The notes: generated by a model from the letters alone, not told the origin. Shown: positions 48,452 to 58,839, numbered from the stretch's first letter. The stretch is 64,000 bases of DNA from Bacillus sp. HNG (GCF_003400205.1 NZ_QUQV01000003.1:62001-126000); one strand, 5' to 3'. Translations and numbers: made by a program.

Positions 48452-49123
48452 CTAATTACTAAAATGATTCGCTTCAATCACTGGTGCTTTATCCAGTTTG
48501 CGTTTTAATCCATCATGCATTTTCTGACATTGTGGCAATGCAAAACCTGCGATATACCCAATTCCTACACAATATACTAAAGTTCCTACGAAAACAGGAC
48601 CACCTAACAACCAACCAATCGTTAATACAATAATTTCCATTCCAAAACGAATATATTGCACTTTCCACTTAGAAATTTCAGTTAGTGCTAACATCAAACT
48701 ATCCCTTGGACCTGCGCCCACCTTTGCGGAGATATAAATTCCCATTCCATAGCCATTAATAAGGAGCCCTAACAGCAACATCATCAGTTTCCCGATAAAG
48801 GTTTCAGGTGTAACGAGGAACGGAACCATCATGAACATATCTATAAAAATACCCACCGATATCATATTTAAAAAAGCACCGATTTGAGGCAGTCGCTTTA
48901 ATAAAAATGAGGAAAGAAACAAAATAAAAAAGCCGACAATGATCGACCAGGTACCAATGGTAAGACCAATTTGTTTATAAAGTCCGATATGCAAAACGTC
49001 CCAAGGGGATGCCCCAAGATCTGCTTTGATAATCATGACAATCCCTAAAGACATAATTAACAAGCCGATAAAAAAAGTTGACCATTTCAACATTGGGTGG
49101 TCTAAACTAGTCTGAACTCGCAT
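48452..49123 (-). CDS. YczE/YyaS/YitT-family membrane protein
   Basis: 223 residues with about five membrane helices; IIKADLGASPWDVLHIGL (about 26-43) and SAKVGAGPRDSLMLAL (about 131-146) are the family's internal repeat. Family members are poorly understood; a transport role is presumed. Lies between cymR and rarA. Confidence 0.85.
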   Translation of the reverse strand: MRVQTSLDHPMLKWSTFFIGLLIMSLGIVMIIKADLGASPWDVLHIGLYKQIGLTIGTWSIIVGFFILFLSSFLLKRLPQIGAFLNMISVGIFIDMFMMVPFLVTPETFIGKLMMLLLGLLINGYGMGIYISAKVGAGPRDSLMLALTEISKWKVQYIRFGMEIIVLTIGWLLGGPVFVGTLVYCVGIGYIAGFALPQCQKMHDGLKRKLDKAPVIEANHFSN

Positions 49124-49279
49124 TCTCTCACTCCGTCTCTCATGTCTCTACATGCTGTATCTCTCTCTAATTACTCTAAACTCACGACATTATATCATAA
49201 ATTGCATTGTATTTGAATTTATCAATCGCAAAACGTATGATAAAGTTGGAGTATCGACTCTGACTGTTTAGATAAGGGG

Positions 49280-50590
49280 ATGAATCATTTGCTTTTTGAA
49301 TCACTTATCGAAGCACCTTTATCGTATCGAATGCGCCCGAGACATATTGAAGAAATTCTTGGACAAAAGCATATTATCGGTAAAGATACGGCTTTATATA
49401 AAATGATTATGAATGGACATGTTCCCTCGATCTTACTCTATGGGGAACCAGGTATTGGAAAAACATCGATCGCAACTGCAATTGCCGGAACTGTTGATAT
49501 GCCCTTTATCTCAATTAATGCCACAACAGCAGGAAAAAAGGATATCGAGGATGCTGTTTCGACTGCTAAGGCGGAAGGGAAATTGATTTTGTTTATCGAT
49601 GAGGTCCATCGTTTTAACAAAGCACAACAGGATTATCTACTTCCACATGTGGAGCGAGGTCTCGTTTCGTTAATTGGGGCGACAACTGAAAATCCATTTC
49701 ATGATGTAAACCCAGCGATTCGCAGTAGATGTGGACAGATTAAAGAGCTTCGTCCTTTAACCAAAGAGGATATAAAGGAATTAATTCAACGTGCACTTAA
49801 AGATTCAGAACGTGGTCTTGGGCATTTGCAAATTTCAATAAGCGAGGAAGCAATTGACCTGATTTCATCTTCTACAAAGGGTGATGCAAGGTCTGCAATG
49901 AATGTTCTAGAGGATGTCGTGTTAGCTTCTAAAACCAGAGATAGTGACGAGGTTGAAGTAGATATAGAGCTCGTAAAGGAATGTGTAGAAAATAAGGGTT
50001 TCTCCCACGACAAAGACGGGGATCTTCACTATTCTTTATTATCCTGCCTTCAAAAGAGCATCCGGGGTAGCGATGTTAACGCTGCTCTGCATTATTTAGC
50101 AAGATTGATTGAAGGTGGAGATTTAGTATCGATTTGTAGAAGATTAACCGTTATTGCCTATGAAGATATTTCAATTGCTGCACCCGAAGTTGGAGTGCAT
50201 ACTGTAGCGGCTTGTCAGGCGGTTGAGCGACTAGGGCTGCCTGAAGCGCGAATCCCACTGGCAAACGTCGTGATTGAACAGTGTTTGTCACCAAAAACAA
50301 ACAGTGCGTATAAATCTCTTGATAAGGCGATTGAAGATATTCGAAAAGGAAATATCGGGGAGATCCCTGATCACCTCCGTGATGCGCATTATAGTGGGGC
50401 GAAAGTGCTTGGACATGGGATAGGATATCTTTACCCACACGATTACCCGAATGGCTGGGTAAAGCAGCAATACTTACCAGACCTTTTGAAAAACAGAAAA
50501 TACTTTAAACCAAAAGAAAATGGACAAGAAAAATATTTTTCAAAAGTATATGACCGGCTTGAACAACTACAAAAAGAGGGGGAGAAATAG
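49280..50590 (+). CDS. rarA: Replication-associated recombination protein RarA (YrvN)
   Basis: 436 residues of the MgsA/WRNIP1 AAA+ family. Walker A GEPGIGKTS (about 55-63), Walker B LFIDEVHRF (about 96-104), sensor TTENPF. The C-terminal tetramerisation part includes HALGIGYLYPHDYPNGWV-like block. It acts at stalled forks. Confidence 0.95.
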   Translation: MNHLLFESLIEAPLSYRMRPRHIEEILGQKHIIGKDTALYKMIMNGHVPSILLYGEPGIGKTSIATAIAGTVDMPFISINATTAGKKDIEDAVSTAKAEGKLILFIDEVHRFNKAQQDYLLPHVERGLVSLIGATTENPFHDVNPAIRSRCGQIKELRPLTKEDIKELIQRALKDSERGLGHLQISISEEAIDLISSSTKGDARSAMNVLEDVVLASKTRDSDEVEVDIELVKECVENKGFSHDKDGDLHYSLLSCLQKSIRGSDVNAALHYLARLIEGGDLVSICRRLTVIAYEDISIAAPEVGVHTVAACQAVERLGLPEARIPLANVVIEQCLSPKTNSAYKSLDKAIEDIRKGNIGEIPDHLRDAHYSGAKVLGHGIGYLYPHDYPNGWVKQQYLPDLLKNRKYFKPKENGQEKYFSKVYDRLEQLQKEGEK

Positions 50591-50616
50591 ACTTTACTAT
50601 TTCTTCCCCCTTTTTG
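50577..50616 (+). terminator. Terminator of rarA
   Basis: GGGGGAGAAATAG (50578-50590, including the stop codon) pairs with CTATTTCTTCCCCC (50597-50610), followed by T. Confidence 0.88.
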
Positions 50617-50618
50617 TT

Positions 50619-51578
50619 TTATGCAGCAACATCACGTTTCGTAAAGACAAACCACGTAAGTGCATTAAAAATGACAAAATAGATGATTAACATGATGATC
50701 GAAAATTGCATGGTCATTCCCTCAACTAATACATATCCAGTGAGGTATTGAGATAAATCTGTGTTCGCAAATAGGATATATTTTGCCCAATCGAACTTCA
50801 TAGCCAAGAGAGCTGTTGCATTTACACCTGCAAACATTAGGAAGATTGCTAATCCAATCGCAAGTCCACTATTTCTAAAAATGGTGGAAATCATAAAAGC
50901 AAATGTTGACATCATGATTAAGTTTATTGATTTTAATCCAAAGATCCCTAAAATATGAGAAACCATATGAACTTCTTGTACTGCACCATCTCTATATACA
51001 AGATGTGGAGTCGAACCGTCAAACCCAAAGAATATACTTCCTATTAAAAATGATGTAACAAAAAGTAGAACCAAGGAAAATAACGCAAATAAGATAGTTG
51101 CCAAATATTTTGATAGAAGAATCTTTGATCTTGATACAGGTCGGATTAACAATAATTTAATCGTTCCCCATGTAAATTCAGAAGCAACACTGCTTGCACC
51201 GACAACAATTGTAAATAAGGTGATTAACGAAACAATTTCCGCAGCATATCCCATATAGGTCCAAATCGACTTAGAATTGGTGGTTGGAGCTATATCATGT
51301 TCAAGGCGGTATTCATTAATGGCAAGTTCTTTTTCAAAGGTATCCCTTGCTAACTTTGGATAATCTTCATTCTCAATATTTGCTTTCAACATTTCGCTGT
51401 CTTGTTGTACACCCTGTTTCCAATTTTCATCCACAGAATCTGGAGCTGTTGCGTTCGTGAAGATGCCGACAACTAGTGCTGCTCCAATCAGAATTATTAG
51501 CATGATCCACGTTGATACACGACGGTAAATTTTCATATTTTCATTCTGAATAAGTTTGAAGATATTACCCAATTCCAC
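50619..51578 (-). CDS. ABC-2 type transporter permease
   Basis: 319 residues with about six membrane helices, one at the N-terminus (about 22-44) and the rest after residue 110, separated by an external loop (about 45-105). FTWGTIKLLLIRPVSRSKIL (about 134-153) is the typical ABC-2 coupling region. Overlaps its ATPase gene by 14 bp. Substrate unknown. Confidence 0.88.
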   Translation of the reverse strand: MELGNIFKLIQNENMKIYRRVSTWIMLIILIGAALVVGIFTNATAPDSVDENWKQGVQQDSEMLKANIENEDYPKLARDTFEKELAINEYRLEHDIAPTTNSKSIWTYMGYAAEIVSLITLFTIVVGASSVASEFTWGTIKLLLIRPVSRSKILLSKYLATILFALFSLVLLFVTSFLIGSIFFGFDGSTPHLVYRDGAVQEVHMVSHILGIFGLKSINLIMMSTFAFMISTIFRNSGLAIGLAIFLMFAGVNATALLAMKFDWAKYILFANTDLSQYLTGYVLVEGMTMQFSIIMLIIYFVIFNALTWFVFTKRDVAA

Positions 51579-52485
51579 TACCCCCTGTTACCTCTAAGAA
51601 TCGATCTTCTAGTGATTTCGAAAGCTGCATAATTCCATATACCTGAATCTCATTTTTTACAAGACTAGCATTTATTCTTGGAGTCATTTCTTGATCTGTT
51701 AGAATTTCGATTCCTTTTTCTGTTTGTATTACTTCAAGCGCTGGGTATTCAGTTGATAGAATTGATAAAGCTTTTTCTACATCATCCACTTGAAATTGAA
51801 CACGAATGCTAGCTTCTTCACTCACGAATTCCGTAACCTTCTGCACACCCACTAAGCTACCATTTTGAATGATTCCAATACGGTCACACATCATTTCCAT
51901 TTCAGAAAGTAAGTGACTGGATACAATAACAGCAAGCCCTTCTTCTCTTGCAAGCTTCCTGACATAATCACGAACCTCGCGAATACCTGCAGGGTCCAAC
52001 CCATTGGTTGGTTCATCTAGGATCAAAATGGACGGGCTATGCAAGAGTGCTTGCGCAACTCCTAAGCGCTGTCTCATTCCCAGTGAATATGTTTTCACCT
52101 TATCATGAATTCTTTTTTCAAGCCCAACTAATTTTGTTACTTCAAGAATTCTTTCTTTTGTTACCCCTTTTACCATCCGAGCATAATGAACAAGGTTTTG
52201 ATAGCCTGTTAAAAACTTATACATTTCCGGGTTTTCAACAATGCCCCCAATATGCTGTACAGCTTGTTCAAAATTCTTTGCAATATTTGTCCCTTTTATT
52301 ATGACTTCGCCATCTGTAATAGACATGAGTCCAACTAGCATCCGAATAGTAGTGGTTTTTCCGGCACCATTTGGTCCTAAAAAGCCAAAAACTTCTCCTG
52401 GATATACATCAAAGGTGATTCCCTTAATAATATCTTTTCTACCAATCGTCTTTTTAACATTTTTCAATTGTAAAACTGGTTGCAC
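51565..52485 (-). CDS. ABC transporter ATP-binding protein
   Basis: 306 residues. Walker A GPNGAGKTT (about 38-46), signature YSLGMRQRLG (about 134-143) and Walker B LILDEPTNGLD (about 154-164); a C-terminal accessory domain follows about residue 220. Pairs with the permease downstream. Bacitracin-type or unknown export is possible but not shown. Site GGAGGAG before ATG. Confidence 0.92.
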   Translation of the reverse strand: MQPVLQLKNVKKTIGRKDIIKGITFDVYPGEVFGFLGPNGAGKTTTIRMLVGLMSITDGEVIIKGTNIAKNFEQAVQHIGGIVENPEMYKFLTGYQNLVHYARMVKGVTKERILEVTKLVGLEKRIHDKVKTYSLGMRQRLGVAQALLHSPSILILDEPTNGLDPAGIREVRDYVRKLAREEGLAVIVSSHLLSEMEMMCDRIGIIQNGSLVGVQKVTEFVSEEASIRVQFQVDDVEKALSILSTEYPALEVIQTEKGIEILTDQEMTPRINASLVKNEIQVYGIMQLSKSLEDRFLEVTGGSGIG

Positions 52486-52504
52486 ATTTTCTCCTCCTTA
52501 CAGT

Positions 52505-52744
52505 TTGTGAGATTTGAATTTGCTAAAATCTCATTCACATCTTCTGGATTATGCGATATTACTACCTACGTATTATAAATGAAAAAGTTCCCATTTTTTT
52601 AGGTTATGAGAAAACTTCACATACTCTTTACATTGCAAATCTCAGTCATAATACGCCTTTAGCTGTAATTTTTTTCCTCAAAACTATTAATGTATAAAAC
52701 AAATTTAACGTGGTCATGCTAGATATAAAGAAAAAATCTAGCAT
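52505..52744 (+). promoter_or_regulatory. Upstream region of the RsfA-like gene
   Basis: Holds a hairpin GTGAGATTT/AAATCTCA (52506-52534) and an inverted repeat TGCTAGAT...ATCTAGCA (about 52717-52745) just before the ribosome site, a candidate operator or terminator. No classical promoter could be fixed. Confidence 0.4.
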
Positions 52745-52769
52745 TTAAATTTAATAGGGAGTTGGTATT

Positions 52770-53441
52770 ATGAAAGTGAGACAAGATGCATGGTCACATG
52801 AGGATGATCTCTTATTAGCAGAAACAGTTTTACGCTACATTCGTGAAGGTGGAACACAATTAGCCGCATTCGATGAAGTCGGCGATAAATTAAATCGTAC
52901 ATCAGCAGCATGTGGGTTCCGATGGAATGCAGAAGTTCGCAATAATTATGAGCAAGCAATTGCAATTGCGAAAAAGCAAAGAAAAGAAAGAAAACGAGCA
53001 CTTGAAAGAATGAACAAAGAAAATGAACAAGCAATTGAAAAACCAGTACTGAAAGAAACATTTAAAGAAGAAACACCTGCACCACAATACGTGGAAGAGG
53101 TTTCGGCCGAGTTAATCCTATCGTCAAACTCCATTACACTTGATGATTGTATTTCTTTCTTGTCGTCCTTACGCAGTCATGATCTTCTTTCAAATCAATT
53201 GGAGATGGAGAATAATCGTCTACGTCGAGAAAATGAATCTTTAAAGCAGCAAACAAAAGAGCTTGAGAAGAAGCTTGAAAAATTATCTGACCAACAGACT
53301 ATCATTCAAGAAGACTACCAAGCACTTGTGCAAATTATGGATCGTGCAAGACGCCTAGTCATGTTCGAAGATTCAGAAGACCGTAACTCTCCTGCTTTTC
53401 GGATGGACAAAAACGGAAACCTTGAGCAATTGGCAAAATAA
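52770..53441 (+). CDS. RsfA-family transcriptional regulator
   Basis: 223 residues. An N-terminal Myb/SANT-like domain (MKVRQDAWSHEDDLLLAETV, then CGFRWNAEVR) and a C-terminal coiled coil (about 140-190) are the RsfA/YlbO layout. RsfA tunes sigma-F-dependent prespore genes in B. subtilis. Which paralogue this is cannot be told. Confidence 0.85.
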   Translation: MKVRQDAWSHEDDLLLAETVLRYIREGGTQLAAFDEVGDKLNRTSAACGFRWNAEVRNNYEQAIAIAKKQRKERKRALERMNKENEQAIEKPVLKETFKEETPAPQYVEEVSAELILSSNSITLDDCISFLSSLRSHDLLSNQLEMENNRLRRENESLKQQTKELEKKLEKLSDQQTIIQEDYQALVQIMDRARRLVMFEDSEDRNSPAFRMDKNGNLEQLAK

Positions 53442-53467
53442 AAACGTGGCCACCTGGCCACGTTTTT
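53441..53467. terminator. Shared terminator of the RsfA-like gene and tcdA
   Basis: AAACGTGGCCA pairs with TGGCCACGTTT around CC; T runs on both strands. Confidence 0.88.
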
Positions 53468-54256
53468 TTATTCGTCCTTTACTCTTTTGATCTTAATGTC
53501 TTTTAGCAATTCGCGAACAACAAAACTTGCCATAATCAGTCCACAAGCAGATGGTACAAATGCATTTGAAGACGGCGGCATTTTCGCCTTTCGAATTTTA
53601 GCATTTTCATCCGTGATTTCCTGACGAATATCTTCCCGAATCACAATTGGACTTTCATCAGAAAATACGACAGGGATTCCTTTGCGAATTCCTTCTTTTC
53701 GTAATTTCGTACGAATCACCTTTGCGATTGGGTCGGTATGTGTTTTGGAAATATCCGCAATCATAAAACGCGTTGGATCCATTTTATTTGCAGCACCCAT
53801 ACTTGAGATGATTGGAATATTTCGTTTTAGGCATTCTTTCATAAGATGAATTTTATACATAATGGTGTCTGAAGCATCAATGACAAAGTCTAAGTCATAG
53901 CTAAAAAATTCCTCATATGTTTCTTCTGTATAAAACATTTTAAGTGCAATTACTTCACATTCAGGGTTTATGTCAGCAATTCGTTCTTTCATAATGTCTA
54001 CTTTTGACTGACCAACTGTAGAAAGTAAAGCAGGTAATTGTCGATTAATATTTGTGATATCAACATTGTCCTTATCAACAAGTATTAAGCGTCCTACTCC
54101 TGAACGCGCAAGCGCCTCGACTGAGAAGGAACCAACGCCACCGACTCCAAGAATAGCCACTGTACTATTCTTAAGGATCTCTACGCCAGTTTTTCCTATT
54201 GCTAATTCATTTCTTGAAAATTGGTGTAACATCTCTTCAACTCCATCGGGTATCAA
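53468..54256 (-). CDS. tcdA: tRNA threonylcarbamoyladenosine dehydratase TcdA (YrvM)
   Basis: 262 residues, E1-like. ATP loop GVGGVGSFSVEALARSGVG (about 36-54), DKDNVDITNINRQ (about 60-72) and the SDE block FSDESP near 205. It cyclises t6A37 to ct6A in tRNA. The neighbouring 6S RNA gene and aspS match B. subtilis order. Confidence 0.95.
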   Translation of the reverse strand: MIPDGVEEMLHQFSRNELAIGKTGVEILKNSTVAILGVGGVGSFSVEALARSGVGRLILVDKDNVDITNINRQLPALLSTVGQSKVDIMKERIADINPECEVIALKMFYTEETYEEFFSYDLDFVIDASDTIMYKIHLMKECLKRNIPIISSMGAANKMDPTRFMIADISKTHTDPIAKVIRTKLRKEGIRKGIPVVFSDESPIVIREDIRQEITDENAKIRKAKMPPSSNAFVPSACGLIMASFVVRELLKDIKIKRVKDE

Positions 54257-54371
54257 AAAATAAAAGTTTCCTGTATTTTAACCAGAATAAGAATATAACA
54301 TACTCCGCCTAAATTCAAGAATTTCTATATGAAATTAAGTATTTTTTTAAATGAATTTTCTTATAAAAGGT

Positions 54372-54404
54372 AAAAAAACCCTGTTTACAAATAAGTAAAC
54401 AGGG
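54372..54404 (-). terminator. Terminator of 6S RNA
   Basis: CCCTGTTTAC (54379-54388) and GTAAACAGGG (54395-54404); minus-strand T run. Confidence 0.9.
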
Positions 54405-54427
54405 ATTCGTTTATTTATGAGGTGAAT

Positions 54428-54629
54428 CTGTAGAAGTCCCAATCGTGCCGTCGATGCCTTAGTTTTGAACCCGCTCTCCGCAGGTGGGCACCCTGTTTCG
54501 ACTTTTGTAAGTCCTCTTTTAGCGAAAGATGAGGCATTTACGCACGTTCGAAAACTCCGGGCTCCCGTATAAACTATTGTTCGGTCAAAACAATAGGTTA
54601 TACGACAAACACATCAGGACTCCTAACTT
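54428..54629 (-). ncRNA. bsrA: 6S RNA (6S-1/BsrA type)
   Basis: About 200 nt between tcdA and aspS, the place of bsrA in B. subtilis. Minus-strand blocks match 6S: AGTCCTGATGTGTT at the 5' end, GACCGAACAATAG, GGGAGCCCGGAGT, CAGGGTGCCCACCTGC and ACTAAGGCA. GGAGTCC at the 5' end pairs with GGGACTTC at the 3' end, closing the rod. 6S RNA binds sigma-A RNA polymerase as a promoter mimic. A MITE-like insertion lies directly at its 5' end. Confidence 0.92.
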
Positions 54630-54780
54630 AGAGGATGTTCAAAAAGTCCGGTGAAAATGACACATCGAATTTCTTCGTTGGCTTGCTCTTGCGTTCCTCA
54701 CGTATTAACTACATACGTTCCGGTACTCAAAGCCGCGCCGCCTCGAACTTCTTGGTCCTTTTCATCCTCCTTTTTGAACA
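54630..54780. mobile_element. MITE-like insertion at the 6S RNA 5' end
   Basis: 151 bp with terminal inverted repeats TGTTCAAAAAG (54636-54646) and CTTTTTGAACA (54770-54780), extended by GAAAA blocks. Flanked by 7-bp direct repeats CTAACTT (54623-54629 and 54781-54787), a probable target duplication. No coding capacity. Confidence 0.75.
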
Positions 54781-54796
54781 CTAACTTTATGTCACA

Positions 54797-54825
54797 ATAT
54801 TAACACACGAAATTCGTGTTTACAA
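54797..54825 (-). promoter_or_regulatory. Predicted sigma-A promoter of 6S RNA, upstream of the insertion
   Basis: On the minus strand TTGTAA (54820-54825), exactly 17 bases, then TAATAT (54797-54802). A start about 7-9 bases downstream would fall at AAAGTTAG, the same bases that now begin the mature 6S after the insertion. Confidence 0.65.
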
Positions 54826-54849
54826 GTTGACCAAAAAGGGTTTTGTTCG

Positions 54850-56628
54850 CTATTTTCGAACATTTAACGACAAATACAAGTCGTTCAATTGTGCTTTACT
54901 AACTTCACTTGGCGCATCTGTTAAGAGATCACTTGCACTAGCTGTTTTAGGGAAAGCAATCGTGTCACGAAGATTGGTTCTTCCTGCTAAAAGCATCACA
55001 AGTCTGTCTAGACCTAAGGCAATACCACCATGTGGTGGTGTTCCATATTCAAAAGCTTCTAATAAGAATCCAAATTGTTCGTTTGCTTCCTCTTCTGTAA
55101 ATCCTAAAACTTTGAACATCTTCTCTTGGATGTCACGTTCAAAAATACGAAGCGAGCCTCCACCTAACTCATAACCATTTAATACAAGGTCATATGCTTG
55201 TGCCTTTACTTCCCACGGCTTGCTCTCTAATTGCTCGATATCTTCTCTAGCTGGCATTGTAAACGGGTGGTGAGCAGCATAATAACGTCCATCTTCCTCA
55301 TCAAACTCAAAGAGTGGCCAATCAGTCACCCAAAGGAAATTAAACTTAGATTCATCAATTAACTCAAGCTCTTTTCCAAGTTTTAATCTGAGTGCCCCTA
55401 ATGCATCTGCTACAACATTTGGTTTATCCGCTACAAAGAAGAGTAGGTCTCCCGCTGAAGCATCTAAAACTGCTCTTAAAGCCTTTTGCTCTTCTACATC
55501 AAAGAACTTAGCGATAGGACCTTTTAATTCATTCTCTTCAACCTTTAACCATGCAAGACCTTTAGCACCGTATCGATTCACATATTCTGTGAGACCATCG
55601 ATGTCTTTACGCGTGTATTTATCAGCAGCACCCTTAGCGTTGATTGCTTTTACTTGTCCACCGGTAGCCACTGCATTGCTGAATACTTTAAATCCACTGT
55701 CTTTGACAACTTCGGATAGGCTGATTAATTCCATTTCAAAACGAGTATCAGGTTTATCAGAACCATAACGGTTCATTGCATCTTCGTATGTTAAACGTGG
55801 TAATGGAAGCTCGATGTCCATTCCTTTTACATCCTTCATTAGCTTTTTCATCATTTGCTCTGCCATGGCTATGATGTCTTCCTGACTCATAAATGATGTT
55901 TCAATATCGATTTGTGTGAATTCTGGTTGTCTGTCAGCACGTAGATCCTCGTCTCTAAAACAGCGTGCAATTTGGTAATAACGGTCAAATCCACTCACCA
56001 TCAAAAGCTGTTTGAAAATTTGTGGTGATTGTGGAAGTGCATAAAACTCACCTGGATGTACACGGCTTGGTACAAGATAGTCACGAGCACCCTCAGGTGT
56101 GCTTTTTGTTAAAATTGGAGTTTCGATATCTAGGAACCCTTCGCCGTCAAGATATTCACGAATTGATTTTGTGACATTATGACGCATTTTAAACGTTTCA
56201 AACATAGCCGGTCTGCGAAGATCTAAATAACGATATTTTAAACGTAAATCCTCTGAAACTTCTGTGCGGTCTTCAATCATAAATGGAGGTGTTTTTGCTT
56301 CGTTTATGATTTTAACATCAGTCGCTTTGATTTCGATTTTTCCAGTTGTAATATTATTGTTTATAGTTGCTTCATCACGAGCCACTACAGTTCCTTCAAC
56401 ATCCAAGACATATTCACTTCTTACAGTCTCAGCAATTTCTAATGCTTCTTTTGATTCTTCAGGATTAAATACAATTTGGACAATTCCAGTTCTGTCTCGT
56501 AGGTCTATAAAAATCAGCCCACCAAGGTCTCTTCTTCGTTGAACCCAACCTTTTAATGTTACTTTTTCGCCAATGGCTTGCTCGGTGACTTCACCGCAAT
56601 AATATGTTCTTCCAAACATGTTTCCCAC
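54850..56628 (-). CDS. aspS: Aspartyl-tRNA synthetase
   Basis: 592 residues of class II bacterial type: OB-fold N-terminus ([20 protein letters not shown]), motif 2 area [20 protein letters not shown] (about 212-231), GAD insertion in the middle and motif 3 [15 protein letters not shown] near the C-terminus. Two bases after hisS. Confidence 0.97.
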   Translation of the reverse strand: MGNMFGRTYYCGEVTEQAIGEKVTLKGWVQRRRDLGGLIFIDLRDRTGIVQIVFNPEESKEALEIAETVRSEYVLDVEGTVVARDEATINNNITTGKIEIKATDVKIINEAKTPPFMIEDRTEVSEDLRLKYRYLDLRRPAMFETFKMRHNVTKSIREYLDGEGFLDIETPILTKSTPEGARDYLVPSRVHPGEFYALPQSPQIFKQLLMVSGFDRYYQIARCFRDEDLRADRQPEFTQIDIETSFMSQEDIIAMAEQMMKKLMKDVKGMDIELPLPRLTYEDAMNRYGSDKPDTRFEMELISLSEVVKDSGFKVFSNAVATGGQVKAINAKGAADKYTRKDIDGLTEYVNRYGAKGLAWLKVEENELKGPIAKFFDVEEQKALRAVLDASAGDLLFFVADKPNVVADALGALRLKLGKELELIDESKFNFLWVTDWPLFEFDEEDGRYYAAHHPFTMPAREDIEQLESKPWEVKAQAYDLVLNGYELGGGSLRIFERDIQEKMFKVLGFTEEEANEQFGFLLEAFEYGTPPHGGIALGLDRLVMLLAGRTNLRDTIAFPKTASASDLLTDAPSEVSKAQLNDLYLSLNVRK

Positions 56629-56630
56629 TC

Positions 56631-57899
56631 CTAGTGACTTTTTTCAACTATATACGAAATAAATTGTTCAATTTGGACTTCTTCTTGATTTCCAGTTTCC
56701 ATGTTTTTCACGTTAATCACGTTTCTTTCTAATTCTTCATCGCCTAAAATGGCAACAAACTTAGCCTGTAATCTATCAGCTGCTTTAAATTGACCTTTTA
56801 CTTTTTTATTTAAATAGTCTTTCTCAGCGACTAAGCCAGCTTTTCTTAGTTCATTTACTAATAAAACAGATTTCGCGGATGCAGCATCCCCGATTGCAGC
56901 AACATAGCAGTCCACTTGCTCTTGAATTGGTAATTCGATTCCTTCTGCTTGTAAGGCTGCTAAAAGTCTTTCAATACTTAAAGCAAATCCAATACCTGGT
57001 GTTTCAGGACCGCCAAGTCCTTCTACTAATCCATTGTAGCGTCCCCCACCACATAGAGTCGTAATTGCTCCAAATCCTTCTGCATCACTCATAATTTCAA
57101 ATGCTGTATGGTTATAGTAATCCAATCCCCTTACTAGACCTGAATCGACTTCGAAATCAATCTGTAAATCTGTTAAGTAGGATTTTACTTTATCGAAATA
57201 CACACTTGAGTCCTTGTTTAAGTATTCGAGAATAGATGGTGCAGTCTGCATTAATTCGTGGTCACGGTCCTTTTTGCAATCAAGGATACGCATTGGATTT
57301 TTCTCAAGTCTTGATTTACAGTCTGAACAAAATTCATCAATTCTAGGAGAAAAATGTGCGATTAGTGCATCACGATGAGCCCTTCTACTAGATACATCTC
57401 CTAAACTGTTTATTACAAGTTTTAGTTTTTGCAATCCAAGTGATTTGTAGATTTCCATTGCGAGTGCGATGACTTCCGCATCAATAGCAGGGTCATTGCT
57501 TCCTAATGCCTCGACACCAAATTGAACGAATTGACGGAAACGTCCAGCTTGTGGTCGTTCATAACGGAACATTGGTCCACAATAATATAGCTTTGTTGGC
57601 TGTGCTGGGTTCCCATACATTTTATTTTCCACATATGAGCGAACAACAGCTGCAGTGCCCTCTGGTCGAAGTGTTAAGCTACGTTCCCCACGATCTTCAA
57701 AGGTGTACATTTCTTTTGTCACGATGTCTGTTGTTTCACCAACACTTCGTAAAAATAGTTCTGTATGTTCAAAGATCGGTGTCCGGATTTCTTTGTAATT
57801 AAATCTTTTGCAAATATCACGAGCTTTTTCCTCGATATATTGCCATTTCTCCACATTACCTGGAAGAATGTCTTGCGTTCCTCTAGGAATATTAACCAT
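56631..57899 (-). CDS. hisS: Histidyl-tRNA synthetase
   Basis: 422 residues. Motif 2 [20 protein letters not shown] (about 111-130), histidine motifs [14 protein letters not shown] (about 258-271) and [14 protein letters not shown] (about 286-299). Under T-box control with a family-A repeat between leader and gene; co-transcribed with aspS. Confidence 0.97.
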   Translation of the reverse strand: MVNIPRGTQDILPGNVEKWQYIEEKARDICKRFNYKEIRTPIFEHTELFLRSVGETTDIVTKEMYTFEDRGERSLTLRPEGTAAVVRSYVENKMYGNPAQPTKLYYCGPMFRYERPQAGRFRQFVQFGVEALGSNDPAIDAEVIALAMEIYKSLGLQKLKLVINSLGDVSSRRAHRDALIAHFSPRIDEFCSDCKSRLEKNPMRILDCKKDRDHELMQTAPSILEYLNKDSSVYFDKVKSYLTDLQIDFEVDSGLVRGLDYYNHTAFEIMSDAEGFGAITTLCGGGRYNGLVEGLGGPETPGIGFALSIERLLAALQAEGIELPIQEQVDCYVAAIGDAASAKSVLLVNELRKAGLVAEKDYLNKKVKGQFKAADRLQAKFVAILGDEELERNVINVKNMETGNQEEVQIEQFISYIVEKSH

Positions 57900-57928
57900 T
57901 TATTACTCCTCCTTACTCTTAACAAAAT

Positions 57929-58076
57929 CAAATACGCCTTGGCGTATTTGCGCCCAGATTTTTTAGGCCCACACGAGGTGGGTCACAAAGACGTTGCCAC
58001 AGGATGTGGCGTCCTTAGTCTTTGGTCTAGTACACAAAACGTTTCCTTTGAAAATCTGTGGCATCCGCGGAGGCTT
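57929..58076. repeat. Family-A structured repeat, copy 3
   Basis: Complete unit with palindrome CAAATACGCC/GGCGTATTTG, hairpins and conserved end; a tail TTATTTAGTTATAACTGAAT folds on itself. It lies between the T-box terminator and hisS, within the leader transcript. Confidence 0.87.
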
Positions 58077-58104
58077 TTATTTTATTTAGTTATAACTGAA
58101 TAAA

Positions 58105-58420
58105 ATAAAAAAGCTCCCATCCCTACAATTTCTTGTAGGGACGAGAGCTTGGATTCCCGTGGTGCCACCCTAGTTAAGACTAATTATTCTCTACTTGTTT
58201 AGAGACGATTGTTTAGTCTTCACTCTGTCAGTTAACGCCTGAAACGTTCAACTCCTACTAGAGCATTTGCTTTTTCAGAGAGAAACCTACGAGGTGTTCA
58301 TTCAATAAGTCATCATGTAGGAATGCTCTCAGCCTATGACATTCCCTCTCTATTCATGTGTAATCCTATCTACTTTTCCCCATCACTGGTTCTGGTCTAT
58401 TCATTTTGTAGAATTTTATA
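58105..58420 (-). promoter_or_regulatory. T-box riboswitch of hisS-aspS
   Basis: Minus-strand T-box GGGTGGCACCACGG (complement at about 58158-58171). Terminator stem AAGCTCC...GGGAGCTT with CCCTACAA/TTGTAGGG at 58108-58150, T run at its end. Likely specifier CAC (His) at 58294-58296 in GAACACC, by analogy with the alaS leader. Confidence 0.9.
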
Positions 58421-58487
58421 TAATCATACGTATGAACTCAGTTCATGTCAAGTTTTAGCGATCATTTTTTTAAAAATAATAATTATA

Positions 58488-58664
58488 TCAAGAACGATGT
58501 AATTGTTTTTTTAGGTTTCTAACATCTCTAACCGAAACCCCAAATTCACTCGCTAATTCAACATACGTTGATGACTGCTCTTTTTGAATAAAATCGTGAA
58601 AATCCACTCCGAATACATTACCACCTGTATTTTGAATGTTATTGCTTTTTTCGCTAAATCTCAT
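58488..58664 (-). CDS. yrzK: YrzK-like small protein
   Basis: 58 residues: MRFSEKSNNIQNTGGNVFGV then DFHDFIQKEQSSTYVELASE and a C-terminal HTH-like FGVSVRDVRNLKKQL. Position between hisS and yrvJ fits YrzK. Site GGGCGAATAGG is weak. Possibly a small DNA-binding protein. Confidence 0.75.
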   Translation of the reverse strand: MRFSEKSNNIQNTGGNVFGVDFHDFIQKEQSSTYVELASEFGVSVRDVRNLKKQLHRS

Positions 58665-58692
58665 CCTATTCGCCCCTTTTTCTTGATAAAAT

Positions 58693-58839
58693 CAAATACG
58701 CCTTGGCGTATTTGTGCCCGATTTTTAGGCCCACAGGAAGTGGGTCATAAAGACGTTGCCACAGATGTGGCGTTTTTAGTCTTTGATCTTACTGTTCGAA
58801 AAGTTTCCTTTTAAAAAATCGTGGCATCCGCCGGAGGCT
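58693..58839. repeat. Family-A structured repeat, copy 4
   Basis: Complete unit with the same modules; a tail hairpin ATAACT...AGTTAT with inner CAGT...ACTG continues to about 58882. Lies upstream of yrvJ and of yrzK. Confidence 0.87.

Noticed and set aside
58584-58814. 76-residue plus-strand frame
   Set aside because: Antisense to yrzK and through a family-A repeat.
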